This document shows, in pieces, positions 1 to 5,172 of a stretch of DNA of 5,190 nucleotides. The translations under genes and the position numbers were made by a program. The notes beneath the pieces are model-generated. The model ran no database searches. It was not told the DNA's origin and saw nothing but the letters and a program-made list of their open reading frames with translations. The DNA comes from an uncultured Carnobacterium sp. (GTDB taxonomy: Bacteria; Bacillota; Bacilli; Lactobacillales; Aerococcaceae), in assembly GCA_905371865.1 (NCBI GenBank), contig CAJPNA010000118.1, positions 1 through 5,190 of the forward strand, given 5' to 3'. The number at the start of each line of letters is the position of its first letter. The stretch's first letter is position 1.

Positions 1-580
1 ATTTTTAAATCATATTATTTATTGTTTATTTCAATGTATTTTACCTCCATCCCAACGTCATTTCATTTTCTTAAATGTAAATTTTTACTACTAGTAATAC
101 GATTTGTATTATAACTATAATCCTCCTCATACTATGCCACACTTTTCAGCTTAGACAGACCTTGAACTTATGAAATAATATATATAACAAGCAAGAGTGA
201 AGTACCATCTAACAAATAAGAATTTAGCTCCGCCTCCTATTCTATAATCGTCTCCAAAACGGGAGAGTAGTATTGTCTTGTTTCTTGAAAAAGAATAAAG
301 TGTTTTTGCATCTAACTCTTTAATTATTAAGAGATACTATTTATCACAAAAAGAGGGTTCTTGATAAATACTTGCGTCACAGTAAATAATATATAAGCCA
401 GAGCATACTCTGATTAAAAAATAACTTTTTTCTCCCCGAAGTTCAGATAACTAGCAAGCAATTACAAACTTTGGAATACATCCTATTCATTCCCACTCAC
501 TAGCTACACCACTTCTATTTTTAGACATGAAATTTATCTATTTCTACCAAACCTTACTTAAAGAGGGGTTAAAGTCATAT

Positions 581-641
581 AAAGTCCCCCCTGTTTCCAC
601 CCCCCATGAAACTAGATATACCAAGGGGTTAGGGGGCCTTT
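581..641. repeat. G/C-tract imperfect inverted repeat
   Basis: The arm AAAGTCCCCCCT (581..592) is nearly complementary to AGGGGGCCTTT (631..641), with one mismatch and one bulged C. Inside it a second C tract (600..605) can pair with GGGG (625..628), giving a long two-tier stem-loop. The C tract at 586..591 can instead pair with an upstream GGGG at 565..568, so two folds exclude each other. GGGGTTA occurs twice, at 565..571 and 625..631. The tracts stand out sharply from the surrounding AT-rich sequence. They could be a structured RNA, a replication or transfer origin element, or a scar. I recognise no known origin or nick-site consensus in it. Confidence 0.45.
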
Positions 642-642
642 A

Positions 643-660
643 GACAGACAATAGTCTGTC
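643..660. repeat. 7-bp perfect hairpin GACAGAC/GTCTGTC
   Basis: GACAGAC (643..649) and GTCTGTC (654..660) form a perfect 7-bp stem around the loop AATA. It abuts the G/C-tract stem-loop just to its left. Neither strand shows a T tract right after the stem, so a simple intrinsic terminator is unlikely. GACAGAC also occurs at 154..160. Confidence 0.4.
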
Positions 661-880
661 CCAAAATGAAACATTCAAAATTCTTATTTTTAAGTCTAAC
701 AGATTTCTTATTTGATTCGTTTTTTGAGTTAATAATTGAAATACCAACGATTAAAAAAGGTTATAAGTTTATGAAACATTTCATCATCAAAAGTTAGCCT
801 TAATAAATTTTTTTAAGTTATAATTTCTCTCTGAAAAAGATTTTTATTTTTAGTCAAACACTAATCGCTGAGATAAATTT

Positions 881-1247
881 TTAGAACAGATTAGCGACCT
901 GCCACTCCTTAAAAACTTTCCATTCTGTTCCACGGTTTATTTTTTTTACTACACTAAATTCTTTGAGAATTTGACTAAATATGTTTCAATAAAAAAATAA
1001 ATATGAGTTAAAAATTGAGTCTCAAAATCTAGTAATTTTTAAAATATTTCAAGCAATTTATAGCCCGATAAATATCAAAATTTGATTATGATTTAATAAA
1101 AATTTTACAAACACAACATGCTTTGATTTGCTTATAACAGCGCCTTCTTTATCAATAAAAAAATCAACGTTCAGATCACTTTTTCCATCAGCGAATTAAA
1201 CCTCAATTTTTTTCTATATACTCTTTTATCTCACTTCTATTCAGGCA
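881..1247 (-). pseudogene. Possible decayed small gene downstream of the T7 effector operon
   Basis: Translating the minus strand gives short open segments in different frames that read like protein but have no start codons. At 1203..1247 the segment ends RSEIKEYIEKN. At 1058..1195 it contains DGKSDLNVDFFIDKEGAV. At 1029..1085 it contains SNFDIYRAINCLKYF. At 881..985 it ends NRGTEWKVFKEWQVANLF. Their charge pattern and tryptophans are unlike random AT-rich translation. In total they would make roughly 100 to 120 residues, about the size of a small immunity protein. The second segment resembles the D/E-L-x-V-x-F-x-I-x-K strand of the DUF1310-type protein encoded at 3177..3578. An alternative for the first segment is a lost C-terminal tail of the neighbouring 97-residue gene, because it lies in the same frame. 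No family is assigned, and chance open frames remain possible. Confidence 0.28.
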
Positions 1248-1256
1248 CTATACCTT

Positions 1257-1550
1257 TTACACGATCGTATCATAATCTTTTTCTTTTGTCTTCAAAGTCT
1301 CAACAACCTTTGTTGAATAAGGGCCCTTCATCGTTGTATCAATTTGACTAGAAATCATCCCCAATGCTGTCTTCGTTGCTTGCGCTTCTGTTTTGATTTT
1401 GATATCACCATCTGACATCAAATTATTACGCTCATTCAATTTGAGGGGTGCATAGATATGGCTGATTAGTAAACGTTCTAGTCCCTTCTCAATCTCAGTC
1501 ATATTATTATTCACTCCCGAGAAGAAGTCATTAATCATTCCATCAAACAT
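1257..1550 (-). CDS. Small helical protein, probable type VII secretion partner of the lipase effector (97 aa)
   Basis: This is the last intact gene of the four-gene operon. It starts 3 bp after the stop of the coiled-coil gene, with AGGAAGG about 10 bases before the ATG. The protein is predicted mainly helical. One helix spans about residues 1-32, a Pro/Asn-rich turn with LMSDGD lies around 35-50, and an amphipathic helix covers about 52-72, ending near a Gly-Pro. The stretch from residue 49 (IKIKTEAQATKTALGMISSQI) recalls the start of small LXG-associated proteins such as the DUF3130/TIGR04197 or YwqI types. The 45 residues before it are not typical of those families. Size, helical content and position match the small partner proteins (TlaA or Lap type) that form part of the export signal of T7SSb toxins. 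The family assignment is inference from context. The C terminus may be shortened: the same frame continues after two close stop codons. Confidence 0.6.
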   Translation of the reverse strand: MFDGMINDFFSGVNNNMTEIEKGLERLLISHIYAPLKLNERNNLMSDGDIKIKTEAQATKTALGMISSQIDTTMKGPYSTKVVETLKTKEKDYDTIV

Positions 1551-1553
1551 AGA

Positions 1554-1964
1554 TTATCCCTTCCTTTTTTCTTGATCGAGTTTCATCTTTCGACGATGTA
1601 ATGTATCTATATCATCTTCCAATTTTCGTCGTTCTTGTCTATACTCAATCTCTTCTTTTTCAATCCTTTGTTCCAAAGCACGCTGATTCCTTGTAAATCC
1701 CATGGATACTGTCTGACTAAAGTGCGAAGCTATTCTATTTAGCCGTTCTCTTTCTTCAGTAGTATCCACTTCCACTTGTCCCAGGGTATGCAGGATCATC
1801 TGGTACTTCCTCTCCATCATATGCAACAATTGGTCACGTTTCTGCTGAAGGTCTTCAAATTGTTTTTCTCTTTGTTGGCGAATAGAACGATTGCTTTCAT
1901 TTAGTGAATCTAGATTGTTTTGCTTTGTTCTTAATTCCTGCCAGATTACTTGATTTTCATCCAT
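1554..1964 (-). CDS. DUF3958-like coiled-coil protein, probable T7SS effector partner (136 aa)
   Basis: The protein is almost wholly charged helix. There is a long coiled coil at about residues 8-60, rich in Gln, Arg, Glu and Lys. A break follows around 66-72 (VEVDTTEE), then a helix with SHFSQTVSMGF at about 80-90. A second coiled coil at about 93-134 contains the pattern EYRQERRKLEDDIDTLHRR. That C-terminal pattern (ERR-x-LE-x-x-I-x-x-L-x-x-x-R) is what I recall of DUF3958 proteins, which are encoded beside LXG toxins. There is no signal peptide or membrane segment. The gene overlaps the end of the lipase gene by 19 bases, with AGGGA about 11 bases before the ATG. It probably folds as a helical hairpin that stacks on the C-terminal domain of the lipase for recognition by the EssC ATPase, as TlaA or Lap proteins do. 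A structural role other than export cannot be excluded. Confidence 0.68.
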   Translation of the reverse strand: MDENQVIWQELRTKQNNLDSLNESNRSIRQQREKQFEDLQQKRDQLLHMMERKYQMILHTLGQVEVDTTEERERLNRIASHFSQTVSMGFTRNQRALEQRIEKEEIEYRQERRKLEDDIDTLHRRKMKLDQEKRKG

Positions 1965-3184
1965 TCTTTAAAATTCCCTGCTAACTCTTTATCGTTATCT
2001 AATATCTTTTGGACACCATCTGCTATTTGCTTTTCTAAACTTTGAAAATCTTCGGCTAATTTTTCTGCTTTTTTGATTTTAGGATAGAAATAATGATCAA
2101 GGTCATCTACGATTGTCGTACGAGATACTCCTCCATCAGAATAGGCTGTCGCCACCTCTGTAGGTGACAAAATAAAACCAAAAGGGACTTGACAGGTACT
2201 CGCTACTATTTTCTCTGCTTTCTGGTGAGCTTTACGAACTATGGAACGAATCTCTTCCTGACCAGCATTCGCTACTTCATGCAATCCCGATGAAATCGTT
2301 AAGGCATGTTCGGAGTCTAAAAAGAGCTCCTCACCACTCGTATAACCACCTGAAGCCAATGCCTCTTTAGCCTTTGCATAGGAATACAAGCCACTGGAAA
2401 CTTTATCTAAAAAATATGAATAACGTTTTTCAAAAGATGAGGTATCTTTTTTGATTCTGAGACTACCATCCTCATTAAATACATAACCGCCCCACATGTG
2501 TTGTGCTATGGGATCCCAGTTAAAGTTCGAATCCACATGATGAACGATTCCAACAGCATTTTTACTGTTCAATTCTGCTTTGTATCCTGGGGCATCCTTG
2601 GGATATCCGATCGGAACTGTATCTCGTTGATCGATATAATTATGAATCCGGTATTTCATCGCATCCACACGCTGCCGTTGTTCTTCCGTCAAGACCGGAT
2701 AGATGTTCGGTCCTTGGTAGATATAAGCTCCTGAAATACGAGAAATGTCCCTAACATTAGCTAGGGCATACTGCGCATTCATGGAGCCAAGAGAGTGAGC
2801 ATAAACTGATATTTTAGCGTTCGGATAATTTTCTAATACCTTATTCAAGGTTGTAGCTGCTGATTCTAACTGAGGTGTCACTTCTTTCTTTTTGGTTATG
2901 ATATTTTTTGCCATAGGAATATCATTGACTTTCCAATCCACTTCCCAACCATCTTTGCCTGGCTCCTTAGAACCCTCGTAGAGAATGGATACTTCAGATT
3001 TGTCTGAGCTCTCAACCACATAAGCCTTCAATCCTGTCTCGTCTTCTATCACCTGACGGACTGTACCGATGGTTTCTTTCTTTCCTTTATCGTTTATAAT
3101 TTTCAAGGGATCTGTTTCAGAATAACTTGTATACTCTTCATTAGCAATTTTTTGACGTTCATGATCACTATACTGTCTACTCAC
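1946..3184 (-). CDS. TslA-like type VII secreted lipase with C-terminal targeting domain (412 aa)
   Basis: The N-terminal half (about 25-245) looks like an alpha/beta-hydrolase lipase. The strand KISVYAHSLG carries the nucleophile elbow A129-H-S131-L-G133, an AHSxG variant of GxSxG. A segment with YIDQRDTVP supplies a likely catalytic Asp (D188, or D185), and H229 in QHMWGGYVF is a plausible catalytic His. The C-terminal half (about 250-412) is predicted helical with an unbroken charged helix at the end, like an LXG-type targeting domain placed at the C terminus. This order is that of S. aureus TslA, a T7SSb phospholipase A that attacks competitor membranes. There is no Sec signal peptide, and the start is a GTG placed 3 bases after GGAGGGGG. 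It overlaps the upstream DUF1310-type gene by 8 bases, implying translational coupling, and is followed by two small helical partners. The lipase fold is well supported; secretion by T7SS and phospholipase specificity are inferred. Confidence 0.75.
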   Translation of the reverse strand: MSRQYSDHERQKIANEEYTSYSETDPLKIINDKGKKETIGTVRQVIEDETGLKAYVVESSDKSEVSILYEGSKEPGKDGWEVDWKVNDIPMAKNIITKKKEVTPQLESAATTLNKVLENYPNAKISVYAHSLGSMNAQYALANVRDISRISGAYIYQGPNIYPVLTEEQRQRVDAMKYRIHNYIDQRDTVPIGYPKDAPGYKAELNSKNAVGIVHHVDSNFNWDPIAQHMWGGYVFNEDGSLRIKKDTSSFEKRYSYFLDKVSSGLYSYAKAKEALASGGYTSGEELFLDSEHALTISSGLHEVANAGQEEIRSIVRKAHQKAEKIVASTCQVPFGFILSPTEVATAYSDGGVSRTTIVDDLDHYFYPKIKKAEKLAEDFQSLEKQIADGVQKILDNDKELAGNFKEWMKIK

Positions 3185-3578
3185 TTTCCCCCTCCGTTAT
3201 CATTTTCTCAAATTTAGCAGAGTTTCCTCCGCCATCATTAACTAACTTTCCACTTTTTTTATCTTTATTAATAGTAAAAAACACATATAATTCTTCGTCA
3301 TTGTTTATATAAATTTTAAATTTAATCCCTCCCATTGGACTATGTTTGATGGATTTATCATCAATTTGATAAGACTTTATTTTCCCTTTATTTGTTAAAG
3401 AAAATTGGTCCATTTCTTTCAAATCATCCTCTATAATTTTTTTGACTTCCTCACCCTTGACAATTCTCACCATCTCATCGTGTTCTACTTTTTGCATTAC
3501 TTTATATCCTCCTATGCTTAATCCAACAATAATCAATAAACTAGCTAAAATGATTCCTACAATTTTTAATGGCTTCAT
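3177..3578 (-). CDS. DUF1310-family membrane-anchored protein, candidate immunity to the lipase (133 aa)
   Basis: A hydrophobic helix at about residues 5-24 follows a short Met-Lys-Pro-Leu-Lys start, predicting one N-terminal membrane anchor with the rest outside the cell. There is no cysteine, so it is not a lipoprotein. The remainder has the DUF1310 pattern I recall: DEMVRIVKGEE-x-KKIIEDDL (34-53), IKSY-x-IDDKSI (67-77), PMGGIKF (81-87), and a strand pair N-N-D-x-E-L-Y-V (92-99) and INKDKKSGKL (103-112). Length is normal for the family, whose function I do not know to be settled. It is the first gene of the operon, with AGGGAGA 5 bases before the ATG, and its end overlaps the lipase start. 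An anchored protein facing the outside and co-translated with a secreted membrane-attacking lipase is best explained as immunity. In S. aureus that role belongs to the lipoprotein TilA. Family assignment is fairly sure; the immunity role is inferred. Confidence 0.78.
   Translation of the reverse strand: MKPLKIVGIILASLLIIVGLSIGGYKVMQKVEHDEMVRIVKGEEVKKIIEDDLKEMDQFSLTNKGKIKSYQIDDKSIKHSPMGGIKFKIYINNDEELYVFFTINKDKKSGKLVNDGGGNSAKFEKMITEGESE
3188..3195 (-). promoter_or_regulatory. Ribosome binding site fixing the GTG start of the lipase gene
   Basis: GGAGGGGG ends 3 bases before the GTG at 3184; from its GGAGG core the spacing is 6. No ATG is available nearby: the first internal Met is residue 91, inside the lipase domain. 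The site lies within the last codons of the upstream membrane-protein gene, so translation of the two is probably coupled. Confidence 0.7.
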
Positions 3579-3629
3579 GACGTCTCCCTTATGTTATTTT
3601 ACAAATATATCATGTACTGATTTACTTAT

Positions 3630-3638
3630 AGTATACCA
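3630..3638 (-). promoter_or_regulatory. Extended -10 promoter candidate for the effector operon
   Basis: On the minus strand TGGTATACT contains the hexamer TATACT (3630..3635) with an upstream TG (3637..3638), the extended -10 form. No good -35 lies 16 to 18 bases further up; the available sequence is ATAAAT-like. The implied transcript start is roughly 45 bases before the ATG at 3578. It is the best promoter candidate in front of the first operon gene. Confidence 0.45.
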
Positions 3639-3802
3639 TAGACTAGAGCCAAATTTATAACTCATCACTCGCTATAATAGTTCCTTCAAAAACTCGTAAT
3701 GCTAATTCTTTATATAGCAAATCGATATGTAAACACAAAAAAGAGTGTGTTGTATTTATCCGATTGAATGAAATTTAAGGAAGATAACTTTTAACATATT
3801 AA

Positions 3803-3852
3803 AAACCACAATATTAAACACAGGAAAATAATCCAGTTTAATATTGTGGTTT
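3803..3852 (-). terminator. 17-bp inverted repeat, likely terminator of the parA-RHH unit
   Basis: The arms 3803..3819 and 3836..3852 are perfectly complementary over 17 bases (AAACCACAATATTAAAC) around a 16-base loop. On the minus strand the stem ends in GTGGTTTTT, a tract of five T, and sits about 95 bases after the stop of the RHH gene, as expected of an intrinsic terminator. The stem is AT-rich (4 G/C pairs) and the T tract partly overlaps it, so it may be leaky. A protein-binding or centromere role is an alternative. Confidence 0.5.
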
Positions 3853-3910
3853 GCTTGTAACGTAATTAAAAATCGAATCTATTTTTACAACTTTAACAAA
3901 ATAAAGTATT

Positions 3911-3939
3911 TAAATAGTTTATATAATTTAAACTATTTA
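3911..3939. repeat. 11-bp AT palindrome after the RHH gene
   Basis: TAAATAGTTTA (3911..3921) and TAAACTATTTA (3929..3939) are perfectly complementary around a 7-base loop. The palindrome starts 9 bases beyond the stop codon of the RHH gene. With one G/C pair per arm the hairpin is weak. It may stabilise the 3' end of the messenger or be a protein site, but in DNA this AT-rich it could be chance. Confidence 0.35.
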
Positions 3940-3947
3940 TTTCACTT

Positions 3948-4268
3948 TTATCTTCCGGGCAAGATTTCTTTAGTCTCACTATCAAAGAATGGTTCCCCAG
4001 TAGCATCCATCCAAATTAAATTTTGTATATATTGACTATCAGATAGTAAGGGGGCATTTTTCAATCTCTGTTGAGTTAACATTTTAGCAACTCTAGGTAC
4101 CATGGCAATTGTTTTACTCTTAACTTTATCTTCTGGTTTTTTCAAACGACCATCAATTTTTTTTACTTCTGGAATTTTATTAGAATTGACTATTATCGCT
4201 TCCTCTTCGAGGTTATTTTCTTTTCTTTTTAGTTGTCCACTGAATGCTTCAAACTTATTTTTTACCAT
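3948..4268 (-). CDS. Small RHH-like DNA-binding protein, probable ParB-type partner of ParA (106 aa)
   Basis: The N-terminal 50 residues are charged, lysine-rich and probably disordered, as expected of the tail that stimulates a ParA ATPase. Residues 52-88 read as a ribbon-helix-helix unit: a strand KTIAMVPRV (52-60), helix A AKMLTQQRLKN (61-71), and helix B after a SDSQ cap (76-88, SDSQYIQNLIWMD). The C-terminal tail GEPFFDSETKEILPGR follows. AGGAGAA stands 7 bases before the ATG, so the start is firm. The gene follows parA by 56 bases on the same strand, the usual order for type Ib-like partition loci. It probably binds a centromere and represses the operon, as RHH adaptors such as ParG and omega do. 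The fold is judged by eye only; a general RHH regulator is the main alternative. Confidence 0.65.
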   Translation of the reverse strand: MVKNKFEAFSGQLKRKENNLEEEAIIVNSNKIPEVKKIDGRLKKPEDKVKSKTIAMVPRVAKMLTQQRLKNAPLLSDSQYIQNLIWMDATGEPFFDSETKEILPGR

Positions 4269-4281
4269 TGTATTTTCTCCT

Positions 4282-4316
4282 ATATTTATATCACGTTATA
4301 TATTTTATATAAATAT
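4282..4316. repeat. AT palindrome between parA and the RHH gene
   Basis: ATATTTATAT (4282..4291) and ATATAAATAT (4307..4316) are perfect inverted copies around a 15-base spacer, just upstream of the RHH ribosome binding site. ATATAAAT also occurs just upstream of parA on the minus strand, at the window edge. The sequence is wholly A/T, so chance is likely. An operator or centromere half-site is possible. TATCACG (4289..4295) is one base off the omega heptad WATCACW, but only one copy is seen. Confidence 0.3.
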
Positions 4317-4324
4317 TGTATTTG

Positions 4325-5158
4325 TTATTCTAACATCGCATTGATTTTTGCGTAGATACCTCTAACTCCAGCAAGAAGGTTCTGGTACTTCTGCTGCTTA
4401 TGTATTGGCATTTCATCTACTAATTCGAAAATACTTTTCCCTTCCAGCAAAGTACTTACAAATATCGGACGATTGGGAATAAGTCCTAAGAAATGCTCAT
4501 CATTTTCAACTAAAGATAAGAATTCTTTACTTGGAGCTGAAACATTATTGCCATAAAAAATAATATTATTAGCTATCAATCCAAGCTTAAGATCAACTAC
4601 TGTCTCTTTAGTAAAAGGATTACGTGCTTTAGTTTTGACTTTTTCGATAAACTCTGGTAGATTTCTCCACGCTGTAAAACTAGGGCCATCTGGCGTCGTT
4701 ACAGATACTACAATATCACTAACAGCAATCAAATTAGAAGTAACAATTGAGGTATCATTATGAGTATCAATGACAATCAAGTCATACTTTTCCGACAACA
4801 TTTGGTAATTCATTGAATACCATGTGAATAAGACTAGGTAAGGACTAGAAGCCCCTCTAATATTGACCCCTTCGTCAGTAAAATCACTATCACCAACAAT
4901 AATATCAATTCTTGGATCACTAGTTGGATAAATAGCGAAATCTTCTCCATCAGATTTAAATAAATCCGCAATTGTCTTATCTCCATTTACTCCAAATACA
5001 TTAGTTAAATTTCGAGATCTATCTCCGTCAATTACTAACGCTTTAATATTTCTAGTAGAAACTGCATCTTTTACATAATTAAAAGTATTTGTTGTTTTTG
5101 CGCTTCCTCCTTTATCAATATAAAAAGTAACTGTTTTGAAGCCATTTTCAACACTCAT
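4325..5158 (-). CDS. ParA-family partition ATPase (277 aa)
   Basis: A P-loop ATPase that segregates plasmids or mobile elements by moving with its DNA-binding partner over the nucleoid. The deviant Walker A motif KGGSAKTT lies at residues 16-23, with the signature lysine K16 and the P-loop lysine K21. Walker A' is VIDGDRSRNLT (42-52), and Walker B is LIVIDTHND (127-135), with D131. Length is that of small ParA proteins without an N-terminal DNA-binding domain, so the neighbouring RHH protein probably acts as repressor. A GTG nine bases upstream is in frame but directly abuts the ribosome binding site. The ATG at 5158 has AAGGAG 8 bases ahead and is preferred. The promoter lies beyond the window. 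Position next to a small DNA-binding gene indicates a plasmid or integrative element rather than chromosomal Soj. Confidence 0.92.
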   Translation of the reverse strand: MSVENGFKTVTFYIDKGGSAKTTNTFNYVKDAVSTRNIKALVIDGDRSRNLTNVFGVNGDKTIADLFKSDGEDFAIYPTSDPRIDIIVGDSDFTDEGVNIRGASSPYLVLFTWYSMNYQMLSEKYDLIVIDTHNDTSIVTSNLIAVSDIVVSVTTPDGPSFTAWRNLPEFIEKVKTKARNPFTKETVVDLKLGLIANNIIFYGNNVSAPSKEFLSLVENDEHFLGLIPNRPIFVSTLLEGKSIFELVDEMPIHKQQKYQNLLAGVRGIYAKINAMLE

Positions 5159-5166
5159 AGAGTCCA

Positions 5167-5172
5167 CTCCTT
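5167..5172 (-). promoter_or_regulatory. Ribosome binding site fixing the ATG start of parA
   Basis: AAGGAG with an 8-base spacer to the ATG at 5158. The alternative GTG at 5165..5167 shares its last-read G with this site, leaving no spacer, so it cannot be used efficiently. Confidence 0.75.

Larger units (their letters stand above)
1..1256. other. AT-rich region without an intact gene
   Basis: No reading frame here has both a credible start and a ribosome binding site. The stretch downstream of the operon (881..1247, minus) holds frame-broken coding-like fragments, and 565..660 holds G/C tracts able to form stem-loops; both are listed separately. Minor structures are short hairpins at 316..333 (CTCTT/AAGAG), 399..412 (CAGAG/CTCTG), 861..894 (CTAATC/GATTAG) and 956..972 (AAATTCT/AGAATTT, 3-nt loop). 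None is followed by a convincing T tract. Ten-base repeats are TTAGACAGAC (151..160 and 640..649) and ATGAAACATT (666..675 and 771..780). A perfect AGGAGG on the minus strand at 122..127 has no start codon at a usable distance. I see nothing assignable in 1..560. The length and base composition suit a plasmid or element intergenic region, or degenerating DNA. Confidence 0.6.
3579..3947. other. Intergenic region between the effector operon and the partition module
   Basis: This 369-bp AT-rich stretch carries the likely promoter of the effector operon (3630..3638, minus) and the 17-bp inverted repeat that probably ends partition transcription (3803..3852). An 11-bp AT palindrome (3911..3939) lies right after the stop of the RHH gene. 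A weak hairpin AACAC/GTGTT lies at about 3732..3751. No further gene is evident on either strand. Small frames on the plus strand here lack ribosome binding sites and run antisense to the real genes. Confidence 0.55.

Noticed and set aside
71..130. 19-residue hydrophobic peptide frame on the minus strand (MRRIIVIIQIVLLVVKIYI), recalling short toxins or signalling peptides
   Set aside because: The AGGAGG lies within its own codons 2-3 rather than upstream, nothing like a binding site precedes the ATG, and no regulator or antitoxin RNA is visible nearby.
154..336. 61-codon open minus-strand stretch containing RFGDDYRIGGGAKF
   Set aside because: It has no start codon and a length expected by chance in about 1.2 kb of AT-rich DNA read in six frames; no domain recognised.
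565..660. Known plasmid transfer or rolling-circle origin
   Set aside because: No nick-site consensus that I recognise and no relaxase or Rep gene in the window; kept only as a structured island of unknown role.
666..797. 43-codon plus-strand frame beginning MKHSKFLFL
   Set aside because: It follows directly after a hairpin, with CCCAAA before the ATG and no ribosome binding site; its Phe/Leu/Ile-rich composition is expected by chance here.
2498..2734. 78-codon plus-strand frame inside the lipase gene
   Set aside because: It is antisense to a well-supported coding region, has no ribosome binding site and no recognisable domain.
3442..3660. 72-codon plus-strand frame across the DUF1310-type gene start
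   Set aside because: Antisense to a gene with a good start and family match; no ribosome binding site.
3844..4035. 63-codon plus-strand frame overlapping the RHH gene end
   Set aside because: Starts inside the 17-bp inverted repeat, has no ribosome binding site and composition typical of AT-rich chance frames.
4282..4316. Omega-type heptad array as centromere
   Set aside because: Only one near-match to WATCACW is present, whereas such centromeres consist of several consecutive heptads.
4102..4344. 80-codon plus-strand frame antisense to the RHH gene
   Set aside because: Its hydrophobic composition is what antisense of a lysine and glutamate rich gene gives; no ribosome binding site.
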